This document shows positions 1 through 11,181 of a stretch of DNA of 64,000 nucleotides, piece by piece. Both the position numbers and the translations under genes were made by a program. The stretch covers positions 495,001 to 559,000 of the forward strand of contig JAFMOC010000173.1 in the NCBI GenBank assembly GCA_019802505.1. The letters run 5' to 3'. Below the pieces are notes generated by a model. It saw nothing but the letters and a program-made list of their open reading frames with translations. It was not told the origin of the DNA and did no database searches. The DNA comes from Corydoras sp. C115 (Eukaryota > Chordata > Actinopteri > Siluriformes > Callichthyidae). Position 1 is the stretch's first letter; every line of letters begins with the position of its first letter.

Positions 1-236
1 ATTTCGTCCAGTAGAAGCCACAGCTGATATTGTATCACGAACAACCGCTGCCGTTTCAGAAAACTGTTAACACCATCTGATACCGGTCGATACGAATGTT
101 TACAGGGGATCAGAACAAGAGCTGTGTAATGGAAACCAGTGTAGTGTCCTATATTAGGAAAACCTTCATTCAATGCACTACATGCAAACATGGGCTCCTT
201 TAAAGCACCGTTTGCTTTATAGAACCGTGTGTACGG
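1..236. other. Non-repeat intronic sequence
   Basis: I see no exon, RNA gene or recognised repeat here. It should belong to rap2a intron 1. Confidence 0.4.
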
Positions 237-560
237 TCGCCTCTCGGCGCTGGGGATCAAGGTTCGAATCCCAATCTGGGTGGAGTTTCCATGTTCTCCC
301 AGTGTCTCCCCATGGGTTTTCTCCAGGTTCCTCCCACAGTCCCATATTTGACCCATATAGAGTGTGTCTGTGAGTGAGTGTGTGCCCAGCGATGGATTGG
401 CGTCCTGTCCTGGGTGTATCTGCCCAGCGCCCGAAACGTTCTCCCCTGGATGGGCATGGGGAACCCCACCACGACCCTAACATAGGATAAAGCGGAAGAT
501 AATGGATTGATGGATGGATAATGCGCAACGTTCTCTCCTAGATGGGCATGGGGAACCCTC
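237..560 (+). mobile_element. V-SINE, head-truncated, plus tail fragment
   Basis: Starts inside the tRNA-like head (B box ggttcgaatcc near 260), continues through the conserved core and LINE-like tail, and ends in a TGGA-repeat tail. A further about 35-bp tail fragment follows at 525-560. Confidence 0.8.
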
Positions 561-1660
561 CAGGACTCTAGTAGAAGAATTAAGTGGCATGGTGGCTTAG
601 TGGTTAGCACGTTCTCCTCTCAGCTCTAGGGATCCCAGGTTCGAATCCCAATCTGGGTGGAGTTTCCATGTTCTCCCCGTGGGTTCTCCGGTTTCCCACA
701 GTCTAAAAACATGGATCAGGGTCAATTGAATGCTCCAAATTGCCCCATATAGAGAGTGTCTGTGTGAGTCAGTGTGTGTCCAGCGATAGATTGGCGCCCG
801 AAAACCTTCTCCCCTGGATGGGCATGGGGAACCCCCCCCCTCCCAACGAGCATAAAGTGTTAGATAATGGACATATAGATAATGTGTACATGTCTGTGTA
901 CCAAGTACCCAAAATGTTCTCCTCTGGATGTGCATGGGGAACCCTCCAGGACTCTAGTAGAAGAATTAAGTGGCACGGTGGATTAGTGGTTAGCATGTTC
1001 TCCTCTCAGCTCTAGGGATGGTTAGCCCTGGTTCGAATCCCAATCTGGGTGGGTTCTCCGGTTTCCCCACAGTCCAAAAACATGGATCAGGGTCAATCGA
1101 ATGCTCCAAAATGCCCCATATAGAGTGTCTGTGTGAGTCAGTGTGTGTCCAGCGATAGATTGGCGCCCGAAAACCTTCTCCCCTGGATGGGCATGGGGAA
1201 CCCCCCCCTCCCAACGAGCATAAAGTGTTAGATAATGGACATATAGATAATGTGTACATGTCTGTGTACCCAGTACCCAAAATGTTCTCCTCTGGATGGG
1301 CATGGGGAACCCCCCCCCTCCCAACCAAAATGTTAGATAATGGACATATTGTGTACATGTCTGTGTACCCAGTACCCAAAATGTTCTCCTCTGGATGGGC
1401 ATGGGGAACCCCCTTCTCCCAACGAGCATAAAGTGTTAGATAATGGACATATAGATAATGTGTACATGTCTGTGTACCCAGTACCCAAAATGTTCTCCCC
1501 TGGATGGGCATGGGGAACCCCCCCCCCTTCTCCCAACGAGCATAAAGTGTTAGATAATGGACATATAGATAATGTGTACATGTCTGTGTACCCAGTACCC
1601 AAAATGTTCTCTTCTAGATGGGCATGGGGAACCCTGCAGGACTCTGGTAGAGGAACTAAG
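561..1660 (+). repeat. Tandem repeat built from V-SINE pieces
   Basis: Contains two near-identical V-SINE-bearing blocks (561-946 and 947 onward, about 386 bp apart by the shared caggactctag junction). Shorter units of about 99-114 bp follow, each holding tgtgtacatgtctgtgta at 883, 1,251, 1,350, 1,459 and 1,573. Each unit includes the SINE 3' segment (gatgggcatggggaacccc) and a variable C run. The pattern is an expanded minisatellite derived from a SINE tail. Confidence 0.85.
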
Positions 1661-1751
1661 TGGAAGATGTTCGGCTGCGTGTGAGTGCTCCAGCAGAAGA
1701 GCCCGACTGCAGAACCTTTCTCTGCAGCATCAGTGCGCCAGGCCCGGTGTG

Positions 1752-1799
1752 CCCCCCCATCCCCATCCCCATCCCCATCCCGCACCCGCACCCCCGCGG
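1752..1799 (-). repeat. G-run cluster just inside rap2a intron 1
   Basis: Read on the minus strand, the first about 50 nt after the 5' splice site contain seven separate runs of three or more G, including four GGGG runs spaced by AT. This fits an intramolecular G-quadruplex pattern and the known class of G-run intronic splicing enhancers. Confidence 0.75.
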
Positions 1800-1802
1800 T
1801 AC

Positions 1803-2116
1803 CTTTTGACTCGGATGATCTGATCCCTCATGGGCTTGATGTCCTGGAAGCTCTGCTGGTTGACCAGGCTGTAGACCAGGATGAAGCCCTGGCCGTTCTT
1901 GATGTAGAGGTCGCGCATGGAGGCGAACTGCTCGGTGCCCGCCGTGTCCAGGATCTCGAGCACCGAGGGCGACGAGTCCACCTCGATCTCCTTGCGGTAG
2001 AAGTCCTCGATGGTCGGGTCGTACTTCTCGATGAAGGTGCCGGTGACGAACTGCACGGTGAGGGCGGACTTGCCCACGCCGCCGCTGCCCAGCACCACCA
2101 CTTTATACTCGCGCAT
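1803..2116 (-). CDS. rap2a: Rap2a small GTPase, exon 1 (partial gene)
   Basis: Encodes the first 104 residues plus two bases of codon 105 of a RAP2 Ras-family GTPase, a membrane-anchored GTP-binding switch acting in cytoskeletal and kinase signalling. Visible motifs: P-loop GSGGVGKS at residues 10-17, effector loop YDPTIEDF at 32-39 with the RAP2-typical Phe39, and switch II DTAGTEQF at 57-64 with the Rap-typical Thr61 in place of Ras Gln61. The ATG is at 2,116-2,114. The exon ends ...AAA-AG before a GT donor at 1,802-1,801, in the phase expected for an Arg codon split by the intron. Exon 2, which would carry the NKxD and SAK motifs and the CAAX-type C-terminus, is not in 1-1,800 and must lie beyond the left edge. 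The intron argues for rap2a (or rap2c) over intronless rap2b, and linkage to mbnl2 favours rap2a. Confidence 0.95.
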
Positions 2117-2700
2117 GGCTCCCGGGGGTCTCTCCAGAAACGCACTCTAGAACATGAAGACGCACGATCGAAGGCGAAGCTGGGGGGGGGTGGGTGTCCG
2201 GGCTACAGGAGCCGGGGATGCGCGGCGTCCCTGCTGCTCCTCTCAAACTCGGAGGAGAAGTAAACACGAGGCGCGCTGCCCGGGGAACGCGACGGAACGC
2301 GCATCGTGGCGTGGGGCTCGAACCCCGGCGTTCAGCGTCTGCGCGCCACCGACACCCGGGTCACCCGCGTCCTGATTCAGCCGCCTGAAGGCAAAACGGC
2401 GCGGCTAAGCTAACAAAGCCCCCGCTCGGAGCCGCGCAGCGGGGGGATCCTTCCCGCCGAGTGCGAGATCCGATGCGTTAGAGCGCGGAGTCCGGGCTCG
2501 GTTCGGTTCCTCCGGCTCTGGCTTTGCGCACCGACACATCCGCGGCCGCCATGCTCTCGGGTGGAGACCCACAGGCGCCGCCGCCGCCGCGTTGCCGTGC
2601 GTGCAGGGCGCTCTGTCGGCTTCCGTAGGACGCGCGAGGAGGAGGAGGAGGAGGAGGAGGAGGAGGAAGGAGGAGGAGGAGGACGTCATCAGGCACTGGA
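2117..2700 (-). promoter_or_regulatory. rap2a: rap2a 5' UTR and GC-rich promoter region
   Basis: GC- and CpG-rich sequence directly upstream of the rap2a ATG, with GGCGCG-type stretches around 2,270-2,420 and 2,440-2,600. A trinucleotide GGA tract at 2,636-2,683 (TCC on the transcribed-sense strand) closes it. No TATA box is evident. SINE-derived tandem repeats begin at about 2,737, so the non-repeat promoter is only about 600 bp deep. The exact start site cannot be seen. Confidence 0.6.
2636..2683. repeat. (GGA)n tract in rap2a promoter
   Basis: Purine-only GGA/GGAGGAA repeat of about 48 bp. It has a simple poly-purine/poly-pyrimidine bias and can adopt triplex or G4 forms. Confidence 0.9.
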
Positions 2701-2736
2701 ACTGTGATGAGAGCAGGATGAAGAGCAAGGCAAAAC

Positions 2737-4870
2737 TCATAGAACCTGCTAACTCACTCACTCACTAACCAGCTAAACGCTCTAACCAAGCGCAACATAA
2801 CGACCCAACTATGTCCAAGTAACTAACGATCTCCAGGACCTTCCATCCATCCATCCATCCATCATCTTCTGCTTTATCCTCTATTAGGGTTAGGGGTGGG
2901 GGGGTTGGTTGGTTCCTCGATGCCTATCCATGGGAGAACGTTTCGGGCGCTGGGCAGATACACCCAATCTATCGCTGGGCACACACTCACTCACACAGAC
3001 ACACTCTATATGGGGCAATTGACTTCAATTGACCGTGATCCATGTTTTTGGACTGGGGGAGGAAACCGGAGAACACGGAGGAAACCCACGTGGACACGGG
3101 GAGAACATGGAAACCTCACCCAGATCGCGATTCGAACCGGGAATCCCTCATAGAACCTGCTAACTCGCTCACTAACCAGATAAACACTCTAACCAAGCGC
3201 AACCGACATAACGACCCAACATGTCCAAGTAACTAACGATCTCCAGGACCTTCCATCCATCCATCCATCATCTTCTGCTTTATCCTCTATTAGGGTCGGG
3301 GGGGGGGGGGGGGGGGGGGGCCTCGGGGTCGCGGTGGGGTTACTCCATGCCCATTCATAGGCATTTTGGACTGTGGGAGGAAACCGGAGAACACGGGGGA
3401 AACCCACGCGGACACGGGGAGAACATCCATCCATCCATCCATCAATTATCTTCTGCTTTATCCTCTATTAGGGTCGGGGGGGGGGGTTGGTTCCTCCATG
3501 CCCATCCATAGGCATTTTGGACTGTGGGAGGAAACCGGAGAACACGGAGGAAACCCACGTGGAAGAACATGGGAGAACATGGAAACCTCACCCAGATCGG
3601 GATTCGAACCGGGAATCCCTCATAGAACCTGCTAACTCGCTCACTAACCAGCTAAACGCTCTAACCAAGCGCAACCGACATAACGACCCAACATGCCCAA
3701 GTAACTAACGATCTCCAGGACCTTCCATCCATCCATCCATCATCTTCTGCTTTATCCTCTATTAGGGTTAGGGGTGGGGGGGTTGGTTGGTTCCTCGATG
3801 CCTATCCATGGGAGAACGTTTCGGGCGCTGGGCAGATACACCCAATCTATCGCTGGGCACACACTCACTCACACAGACACACTCTATATGGGGCAATTGA
3901 CTTCAATTGACCGTGATCCATGTTTTTGGACTGGGGGAGGAAACCGGAGAACACGGAGGAAACCCACGTGGACACGGGGAGAACATGGAAACCTCACCCA
4001 GATCGCGATTCGAACCGGGAATCCCTCATAGAACCTGCTAACTCGCTCACTCACTAACCAGCTAAACGCTCTAACCAAGCGCAACCGACATAACGACCCA
4101 ACATGTCCAAGTAACTAACGATCTCCAGGACCTTCCATCCATCCATCCATCATCTTCTGCTTTATCCTCTATTAGGGTCGGGGGGGGGGGGGGGGGGGGG
4201 GGGGGTTGGTTCCTCCATGCCCATCCATAGGCATTTTGGACTGTGGGAGGAAACCGGAGAACACGGAGGAAACCCACGCGGACACGGGGACACATCCATC
4301 CATCCATCCATCTTCTGCTTTATCCGCTATTAGGGTCCGGGGGGGGGGGGGGGGGGATAAACCCAATCTATCGCTGGGCACACACTCACCACACACACAC
4401 ACTCTATATGGGGCAATTGACTTCAATTGACCGTGGATCCATGTTTTTGGACTGTGGGAGGAAACCGGTCCGGAGGAAACCCACGGGGGGGAGAACATGG
4501 GATCGGATTCGAACCGGGAATCCCTCATAGAACCTGCTAACTCGCTCACTCACTAACCAGCTAAACGCTCTAACCAAGCGCAACCGACATAACGACCCAA
4601 CATGTCCAAGTAACTAACGATCTCCAGGACCTTCCATCCATCCATTGTCTTCTTCTATTAGGGTCCGGAGGGGGGGGGGTTCCCATGCCCATCAAGGGGA
4701 GAACGTTTCGAGCGCTGGGCAGATAGGCACACACGCATAGGCACACACGCATAGGCACACACGCAATCACACTCTATATGGGGCAATTTAAAGCATTCAT
4801 TTGACCTTGATCCATGTTTTTTGGACTGTGGGGGGAACCCGGAGAACCCTGAGGAAACCCACGCTAAGTC
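2737..4870 (-). repeat. Higher-order tandem array of V-SINE-derived units
   Basis: The landmark tcatagaacctgctaact recurs at 2,737, 3,149, 3,619, 4,026 and 4,526. The landmark tctccaggaccttccatcc recurs at about 2,830, 3,240, 3,713, 4,123 and 4,620. A block spanning 2,896-3,153 recurs at exactly +878 bp (3,774-4,031) and translates identically over 85 codons. The repeated segment is a minus-oriented V-SINE lacking its head, joined to a non-SINE spacer (ctaaccaagcgcaacc...). Copies differ by internal deletions and by poly-G runs at 3,298-3,320, 4,179-4,205 and 4,337-4,356. Confidence 0.85.
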
Positions 4871-5039
4871 ACCGAGCTGCCCGAATTTTCAATAAAGAAA
4901 TTGTTTTTTAAATTTGAGCAGCATCGCAAGAAGCACTTTATTATTTTAATAAATCAATGCTCTATTCAACCAACTAACCAACCAACAGTTACCAAGTAAA
5001 TAACTTAACAACTGATTGCATCTCATTATCTTAAGCTAA

Positions 5040-5151
5040 ATTCTTTATTGGGGTGCTGTAGGGGGTTCCCCCATTCCCCATTCCCATCCAGGGGTGAACA
5101 TTTCAGGTGCTGGGCAGATACGCCCAGGACAGGGCGCCAATCTATCACTGG

Positions 5152-5201
<50 letters not shown>

Positions 5202-5215
5202 TATAGGGGCAATTT
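5040..5215 (-). mobile_element. V-SINE 3' fragment with CA expansion
   Basis: The minus-oriented tail half of the element. Its internal acacactca stretch has grown into a (CA)n microsatellite at 5,155-5,198. Confidence 0.75.
5155..5198. repeat. (CA)n microsatellite inside V-SINE
   Basis: About 22 CA units grown from the element's own acacactcac motif. Confidence 0.93.
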
Positions 5216-5239
5216 ATATAAATGACTTTCATAAATAAA

Positions 5240-5533
5240 GCGGTGGCATGGTGGTTTAGTGGTTAGCACGTTCTCCTCTCAGCACTAGGGATTCCCGGTT
5301 CGAATCCCCATCTGGGTGGAGTTTCCATGTTCTCCCCGCGTCCGCGTGGGTTTCCTCCGGGTTCTCTGGTTTCCTCCCACAGTCCAAAAACATGGCTCAA
5401 GTTAATTGAGTTCTCTAAATTATAGAGTGTGAGTCTGCCCAGCGCCCGAGACGTTCTCCCCTGGATGGGCATGGGGAACCGCCACCGCGACCCTAATGGA
5501 GGATAAAGCGGGAGATAATGAATGAATAAATAA
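5240..5533 (+). mobile_element. V-SINE, nearly full length
   Basis: Head with A box tggtttagtgg and B box ggttcgaatcc, core, and a TGAA-type tail. A short deletion removes most of the segment between the core and the tail. Confidence 0.85.
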
Positions 5534-5617
5534 AGCAAACCAATCACGTGACTCATTAACCAACAAACTCAAGAAGGCAAATAAATAACTATTCAATACA
5601 ATAACTTATTCTCTATT

Positions 5618-6036
5618 GTCCTCCACTTCTCATATAGATGGACTTTGTAGTTTTACAATTACAGACTGTAGTCCATCTGTGTTCTGTGTTGTTGTTAGAC
5701 CCTGTTGGTTCTCTGTTCTCTATTGGTCAGGACCATCACAGAACAGGTATCATTTGGGTGGTGGATTGTTTGTTGTCAGTTCTGCAGTGACACTGATGTG
5801 GTGATTGGGGGGGGGGGGCATAATGCACCAACTAAATAACCCCAGCTCTGTGGTGGTACTACGGGGTCTTGACCATTAGAACAGAGTACACAGTATGTAC
5901 TGTAGAGCACAAACAGATGGACTACAGATCTGGAATTATAGAACTACAAAGTCCATCATTACAGAGAGTGGAACTGAGAACATGGACATTAAGTGGAGCA
6001 AGAAGGGGGCGTGTCCAAACTTTTGACCGATACTGT
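5618..6036 (-). mobile_element. Tc1-type MITE, one end missing
   Basis: Reverse orientation of the family seen intact at 36,279-36,759. The right end carries the inverted-repeat motif gtccaaacttttgac and ends tactgta. The left inverted repeat is absent. It contains a G12 run. It has no coding capacity and is a non-autonomous Tc1/mariner derivative by its terminal sequence. Confidence 0.75.
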
Positions 6037-6080
6037 AAACATATATATTAGAACCTTAGAATAAAAAACGTATTTGAACA

Positions 6081-6428
6081 TTCATTCATTCATTATCTCC
6101 CGCTTTATCCTCTATTAGGGTCGCGGTGGGGTTCCCCATGCCCATCCAGGGGAGAACGTCTCGGGCTCTGGGCAGATAGACCCAGGACAGGGCGCCAATC
6201 CATCGCTGAGCACACACTCACTCACACAGACACACTTTATATGGGGCAATTTGGAGAATTCAATTGACTTGATCCATGTTTTTGGGCCGTGGGAGGAAAC
6301 CGGAGAACCCGGAGGAAACCCACGCGGACACGGGGAGAACATGGAAACTCCACCCAGATGGGGATTCGAATCGGGAATCCCTAGTGCTGAGAGGAGAACA
6401 TGCTAAACCACTAAGCCACCGTGCCGCC
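6081..6428 (-). mobile_element. V-SINE, full length with 12-bp target duplication
   Basis: A complete minus-oriented copy bounded by cgtatttgaaca at 6,069-6,080 and again at 6,429-6,440, a perfect target-site duplication. Confidence 0.92.
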
Positions 6429-6540
6429 CGTATTTGAACAATAAAACAATAAGAACAATATTTGAACAATAAAAAACAAACGCTGTTGCTTGTTTGCTTT
6501 AACTAAGACTTATTAATCGTGTTAATTAAAATCAATTTTA

Positions 6541-6790
6541 ATTAACAATAAGCCGCAACGTGTCCGCTGTTTGTCCTGCCGATGACGTTGGTGTGACGTC
6601 GGCAGGACGTGTTCCATGCTGTCCAATAGTAAAAAAGCTTGAGGAGACGCGCTGAAACGAGCAACGCGACGGAGGCTGTTGCTATGGAAACCGAAGAGCC
6701 CCTCTGGAAAGGGCAGCGTGAGTTCATATAGAGAAGATCAGAGCGCAGTCCCGACGCCATGTTCTCTGTTTACACAGACACTTATTAAAC
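6541..6790. promoter_or_regulatory. Candidate regulatory segment (CRE-like palindrome, CCAAT, X-box)
   Basis: Non-repeat segment between SINEs. It contains a perfect 10-bp inverted repeat (gtcctgccga at 6,573-6,582; tcggcaggac at 6,599-6,608) enclosing two TGACG half-sites, a CCAAT at 6,623-6,627, and gttgctatggaaac at 6,678-6,691, which fits the RFX X-box consensus. These are typical vertebrate promoter or enhancer sites. No adjacent coding exon is recognised, so its target is unknown. Confidence 0.4.
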
Positions 6791-6846
6791 AAGTCACTGT
6801 TTATGCACACGGTTCTATTAAAATGTGTGAATAATAATTAAGAACA

Positions 6847-7196
6847 GGGCGGCACGGTGGCTTAGTGGTTAGCATGTTCTCCTCTCAGCACTAGGGATTC
6901 CCGGTTTGAATCCCCATCTGTGTGGAGTTTCCATGTTCTCCCCGTGTCCGTGTGGGTTTGCTCCGTGGTTCTCCGGTTTCCTCCCACAGTCCAAAAACAT
7001 GGATCAAGTCAATTGAGGTCTCCAAATTGCCCCATATAGAGTGTGTCTGTGTGAGTGTATCAGCGATAGATTGGTGCCCTGTCCTGGGTGTATCTGCCCA
7101 GTGCCTGAAATGTTCTCCCCTGATGGGCATGGGGAACCCCCCCCTCCCCCGCGACCCTAATAGAGGATAAAAGCGGATGATAATGAATGAATGAAT
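6847..7196 (+). mobile_element. V-SINE, full length
   Basis: Complete head, core and tail. Ends in a TGAA repeat. Confidence 0.88.
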
Positions 7197-7231
7197 GTAT
7201 AATTCATTAATATAAGTAATTAAGTACAGGA

Positions 7232-7574
7232 GCGGCACGGTGGCTTAGTGGTTAGCATGTTCTCCTCTCGGCACTAGGGATTCCCGGTTGGAATCCCAAT
7301 CTGGGTGGAGTTACCATGTTCTCCCCGTGTCCGCGTGGGTTTCCTCCGGGTTCTCCGGTTTCCTCCCACAGTCCAAAAACATGGATCAAGTCAATTGAAT
7401 TCTCAAAAATTGCCCCATATAGAGTGTATCTGTCTGAGTGAGTGTGTGCCCAGCGATGGATTGGCGCCCTGTCCTGGGTGTATCTGCCCAGCGCCTGAGA
7501 TGTTCTCCCCTGGATGGGCATGGGGAACCCCACCGCGACCCTAATAGAGGATAAAGCGGGAGATAATGAATGAA
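7232..7574 (+). mobile_element. V-SINE, full length
   Basis: Complete copy only about 35 bp from the preceding one. Its tail abuts a minus-oriented fragment. Confidence 0.88.
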
Positions 7575-7726
7575 TGGATTGACTTGATCCATGTTTTTTG
7601 GACTGTGGGAGGAAACCGAGGAACCCGGAGGAAACCCACGCGGAACACGGGGAGAACATGGTAACTCCACAAGATTGGGGATTTGAACCAGGAATCCCTA
7701 GCACTGAGAGGCCACCGTGCCGCCCT
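7575..7726 (-). mobile_element. V-SINE head-half fragment
   Basis: Minus-oriented 5' half, joined tail-to-core with the preceding plus copy to form an inverted pair. Confidence 0.8.
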
Positions 7727-7849
7727 CCGATGCATCTCATGACTCCCCATTTCTCACCAGAACGCCTGCCCCAAACGCAAAACCTGATGCTTTTCAGAAA
7801 TGCCGTTTGTTGTTATGTCTATATTCAGAGAACTCCACAAAGCATGGTG

Positions 7850-10800
7850 GTCAATAAAGATTTTATTTATTTTTGACAATATATTTTACATACTGTATGT
7901 TTACAGAACCAAAGCAAGAAACTACTTAATATTACACAAAAACATATAAAAGTCTTAAACAGATTTGATAATATGTCGGATGATAAAACCGCAGGGTGTT
8001 GGCCTGAACGAGTCGTCACTCCTAATCCAGACTCGATGGTGGACTGAACGTCTAAAGAAACGGTTCCCTAATCCAGCCTGTTCTCCACATTCCAATCTGT
8101 CCCCCATCCCACCTGCACATTCACTCCAGTGATGGAGAAGAGGCTGTAAGCTAGAAATGGTACTTGTTCCTGTCAGTTTGACCTGCCACTTTGTTTAGCT
8201 TAGGCTCGTGAGAAAGATCCTTGCTGGCGATTAGACACTAGGTGAGCTGTTACAATCGTTTGCACTACAAAAGCCTTTGAACAATGTATAAAAATCAAAT
8301 GGTAAGATCACCACATCGAAGATAAGGCAAAGAACACGCGTGAACAGACTGCTGTAGCGAGTTGCCATAGCCCTCTGGTTTGAAATCTGTCCAGGAAGTG
8401 CTTCAACAGTCCAGAGAAAAGAAAAAAGAAAACACATTCTGAAATCTTCATAAACAAGACGGATACCAAACAAGCTGATGCACAGATACATGAGACACAT
8501 TCAGATATTCCAAAGTTCTAGAACGGGGCATGGGATAGGACGCTGTCAGCACTACGGGGGAAAAAGTGGCAGAACTAGACGTGTCTGTCCTCACCGTGGA
8601 ACCGGAGCGTAATCCCGTTATCATGTCTATTATTTGTGGATTCTTGTCTGTATCATGCTGAGTGGTGCCTCGATGCACGTGCGTTTAAACCTGAATGTGG
8701 GAACTGAATCGGCACGAATCCGAAAATCTAATATTAATTTCCGATTTAGGAATACGTGAAAACAACCAACACACCTTAAGACTAGCATATTTCTGAGTTA
8801 AATAATATGGTCCATCTTGGCAATAAGGCATCGAAACTAAATAAGTTTCCAGCAGCAATGGAAAATATACTTAAACCTAAATCATCTCGAGAACATAACG
8901 AGAACATCACTTACAAACACACGGGTTTCATTCATAGAGTTTGAACATTAACATATTAGTACTATTTTAAAATATCAGCACACGAGAGTGAACCTCTAAG
9001 AAACTGAAATACAGTGTTATCTTTAGTCTGCCCGTCCGGTCCGCACCGGGGCGTCCTCACTCCCGAAAGCGCAATTCGACCAGATCCACACCTCGACACC
9101 CCAAATAACTAGAATCTAGTTTTAGAGTCATGAACAAGTTCAGTACAAATGAAATAATGCTCCATTCTGATTAGTGAGTGCACTTTAACCCTTAAAAGTA
9201 GAGTGCACTTCTGTGTTTCTCCCTACACGAGCCAGAGGGGATGCAGGAGAGAACGGTGGCACGGCGCTGGCCTTCGGCCATGTGCATCGGAACGACGAGG
9301 CCTGAACTCAAATAAATTACATTCACCTTAAAACAGAACAGAACAATGGTCCATTAAGCACAATTGATAGTGTATAACACTACATAATAGTTCATAATAT
9401 ATCTTATAGATCACGACATAAATTATCCTCAAACACCGCTGAGATTATAAAGTGAAGCCACTAAGTCTGAGCAGTTCTGCTGAGTGTCCAAACTGAGGAT
9501 TGTCTAAGTTCTCACATGGCGTTGAACTCCGTCCTGAATCGAAACACAAATAACGACGCACGAAGACACGGAAATGAAAAACAAAAATGCCAGTCTCCTC
9601 ATAAACCTGCCAGAGTGATAATAGTGCCATGTCTTCAGCCGCTGCTTTTGGTAATGAGTACGGACAATTCTAAAACACAACAGAAGATTAGTCAGACCCT
9701 TAAATAGCTTTATTAATTAATTCTAAACAATCCAACTGCTGTATATAAGACTTCTATTATGTCTGAGATAATAATGTCTTTGTTAACCAAGTCTCTTTAT
9801 CGCTCTTAAATAATCAGCAGGTCCGAGTTTCACCACAAGGGGCATGAGCTCAGAACAAAAGGGCATTCTGTAAACTCCAAAAAGATAAGTTAATAGACTG
9901 CAGTTTGGAAGAGATTGGTGCTATGGGATTGTACTGTATATGATAACAAAAAAAAAAAGATAATAAACATGGCATCCACATTTTTTTTTGGAGCTTTTTC
10001 TGTTAGAAACAGATTTGGACTCTTTTTTTTTTTTTTTTTTTTCCCGAGTGAGACTGGCAAACTGCAGCACAAACCTGAACGTCGTCTATTCCAACCTGTC
10101 TACATACGGTGCTTGTAAAGAACATCGTTAGGCACTTATACATCATCAACACAGGAACCAAAAGCAGGGTGATCACGGCTTAACTAAACTCAGCCCAACT
10201 GAAGACAGCTCAAAGTGCTGGCGATTCGACCCCCTGAGTCTAGCAGTAAAGCCCAGGCTTAGCAACATACGCCGTCCTACGGTACTACACACGGACAGAA
10301 AGCCACACTCATGAAGCCACACTCAATTTGCACACTAGAGCCTCCTCGTTTCTGGTTTGGACTCTCCTGTAATGGCACAGTATGAACAACAGAAGAGAAC
10401 CACCTTCACTGCGATGAAATCGGGACTGGGAAAGTTCTCGAAGGACAGCCGTAGGGCAAGAAAACGGTCAACTACACATCGGATTTAAAGGGATGACGTG
10501 TCACTATTCTGTTTGGCCACGTTTAAAGGTTGTTTTTTTTTATTCGCCGCGAGTAATTTGGCAAACAGAATAGCTGTTCTCTTTTCATTTGCACCGCAGC
10601 AGTTCAGGCAGAGGTTCGGCTCAGCTCAGCTCGCGCTGTCCGTCATGGTCTTCAGCGTCGCCCCCCTTTACACGCTGTGTGTGTGTGTGTGTGTGTGTGT
10701 ACTGTTCTCTTACGAGCTGGGTCTCATTCTTCTGCATAGTTCCAGCATGCTTCGGCATCCGGGCATCCGCTCCTCCCTTCTGCCTGTGCGTGCAGGTCGG

Positions 10801-11181
10801 TTCTCTGGACAACTGGGCTTCCTACGGGCCTTCTTAAGACTCTGCCCTTCGGTTCGAATTTAAAAGTGCAATGAAATCGCACAGTAAGACAGGTGTTGAA
10901 AGGAATCCTACTCAACACTGCTGATGGTACGGTGTGTGTAGTATATCATGTAGTGGTACAAGCAGAAAGAGGAGGAAGGTTCGACTAAGTTTACCAACGG
11001 AACTGTGGTGTATACATTTATATATTTCTCGAATATGGTCTTATTGTAAATATGGTTTGTGGCGTGTGTGTGTGTGTGTGTGTGTATTAACATGCATGTA
11101 GTAATTCTGTGGGGCTGAGGATGTTATCTCCAGTCGCTCCTTGCTGAATGCTGTGCCGGCACTCTGCAACTCTCCTGCCCT
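7850..11181 (-). other. mbnl2: mbnl2 3' untranslated region
   Basis: Follows the stop codon at 11,184-11,182 without a recognisable intron. It is the longest stretch of the window free of SINE copies (about 7,730-11,600), as expected for a long, constrained MBNL2 3' UTR. It contains (CA)n tracts in mRNA sense at 11,064-11,085 and 10,675-10,700 and an A-rich run at 10,022-10,042. It holds no protein-coding signal beyond the alternative C-terminal frame described separately. The full extent is inferred, not shown by transcripts. Confidence 0.7.
7862..7871 (-). terminator. mbnl2: mbnl2 distal poly(A) signal
   Basis: Two overlapping AATAAA hexamers on the minus strand. They sit at the downstream end of the SINE-free 3' UTR. 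Cleavage would be expected about 10-30 nt further on, near 7,835-7,850. A second AATAAA on the minus strand at about 9,708-9,713 could serve as a proximal site. Confidence 0.6.

Noticed and set aside
990..1511. A 173-codon minus-strand open frame, and many similar 70-180-codon frames across the window
   Set aside because: They are translations of V-SINE copies: recurrent peptides such as MPIQGRTSRALGRYTQDRAP and MFSPCLRGFPPGSPVSSHSP come from the same repeat in different frames and on both strands. There is no evidence of coding.
1685..2263. A 192-codon plus-strand open frame over rap2a exon 1
   Set aside because: Antisense shadow of the highly GC-rich rap2a exon. The minus frame gives an unmistakable RAP2 protein.
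2405..2761. A 118-codon minus frame with a poly-Leu stretch that looks like a signal peptide
   Set aside because: The Leu/Ser run is the translated GGA repeat in the rap2a promoter. No family resemblance.
6848..6930. Possible tRNA genes with A and B boxes (also at many other sites)
   Set aside because: The boxes belong to SINE heads. The arms do not form a normal tRNA cloverleaf, and each is followed by the SINE core.
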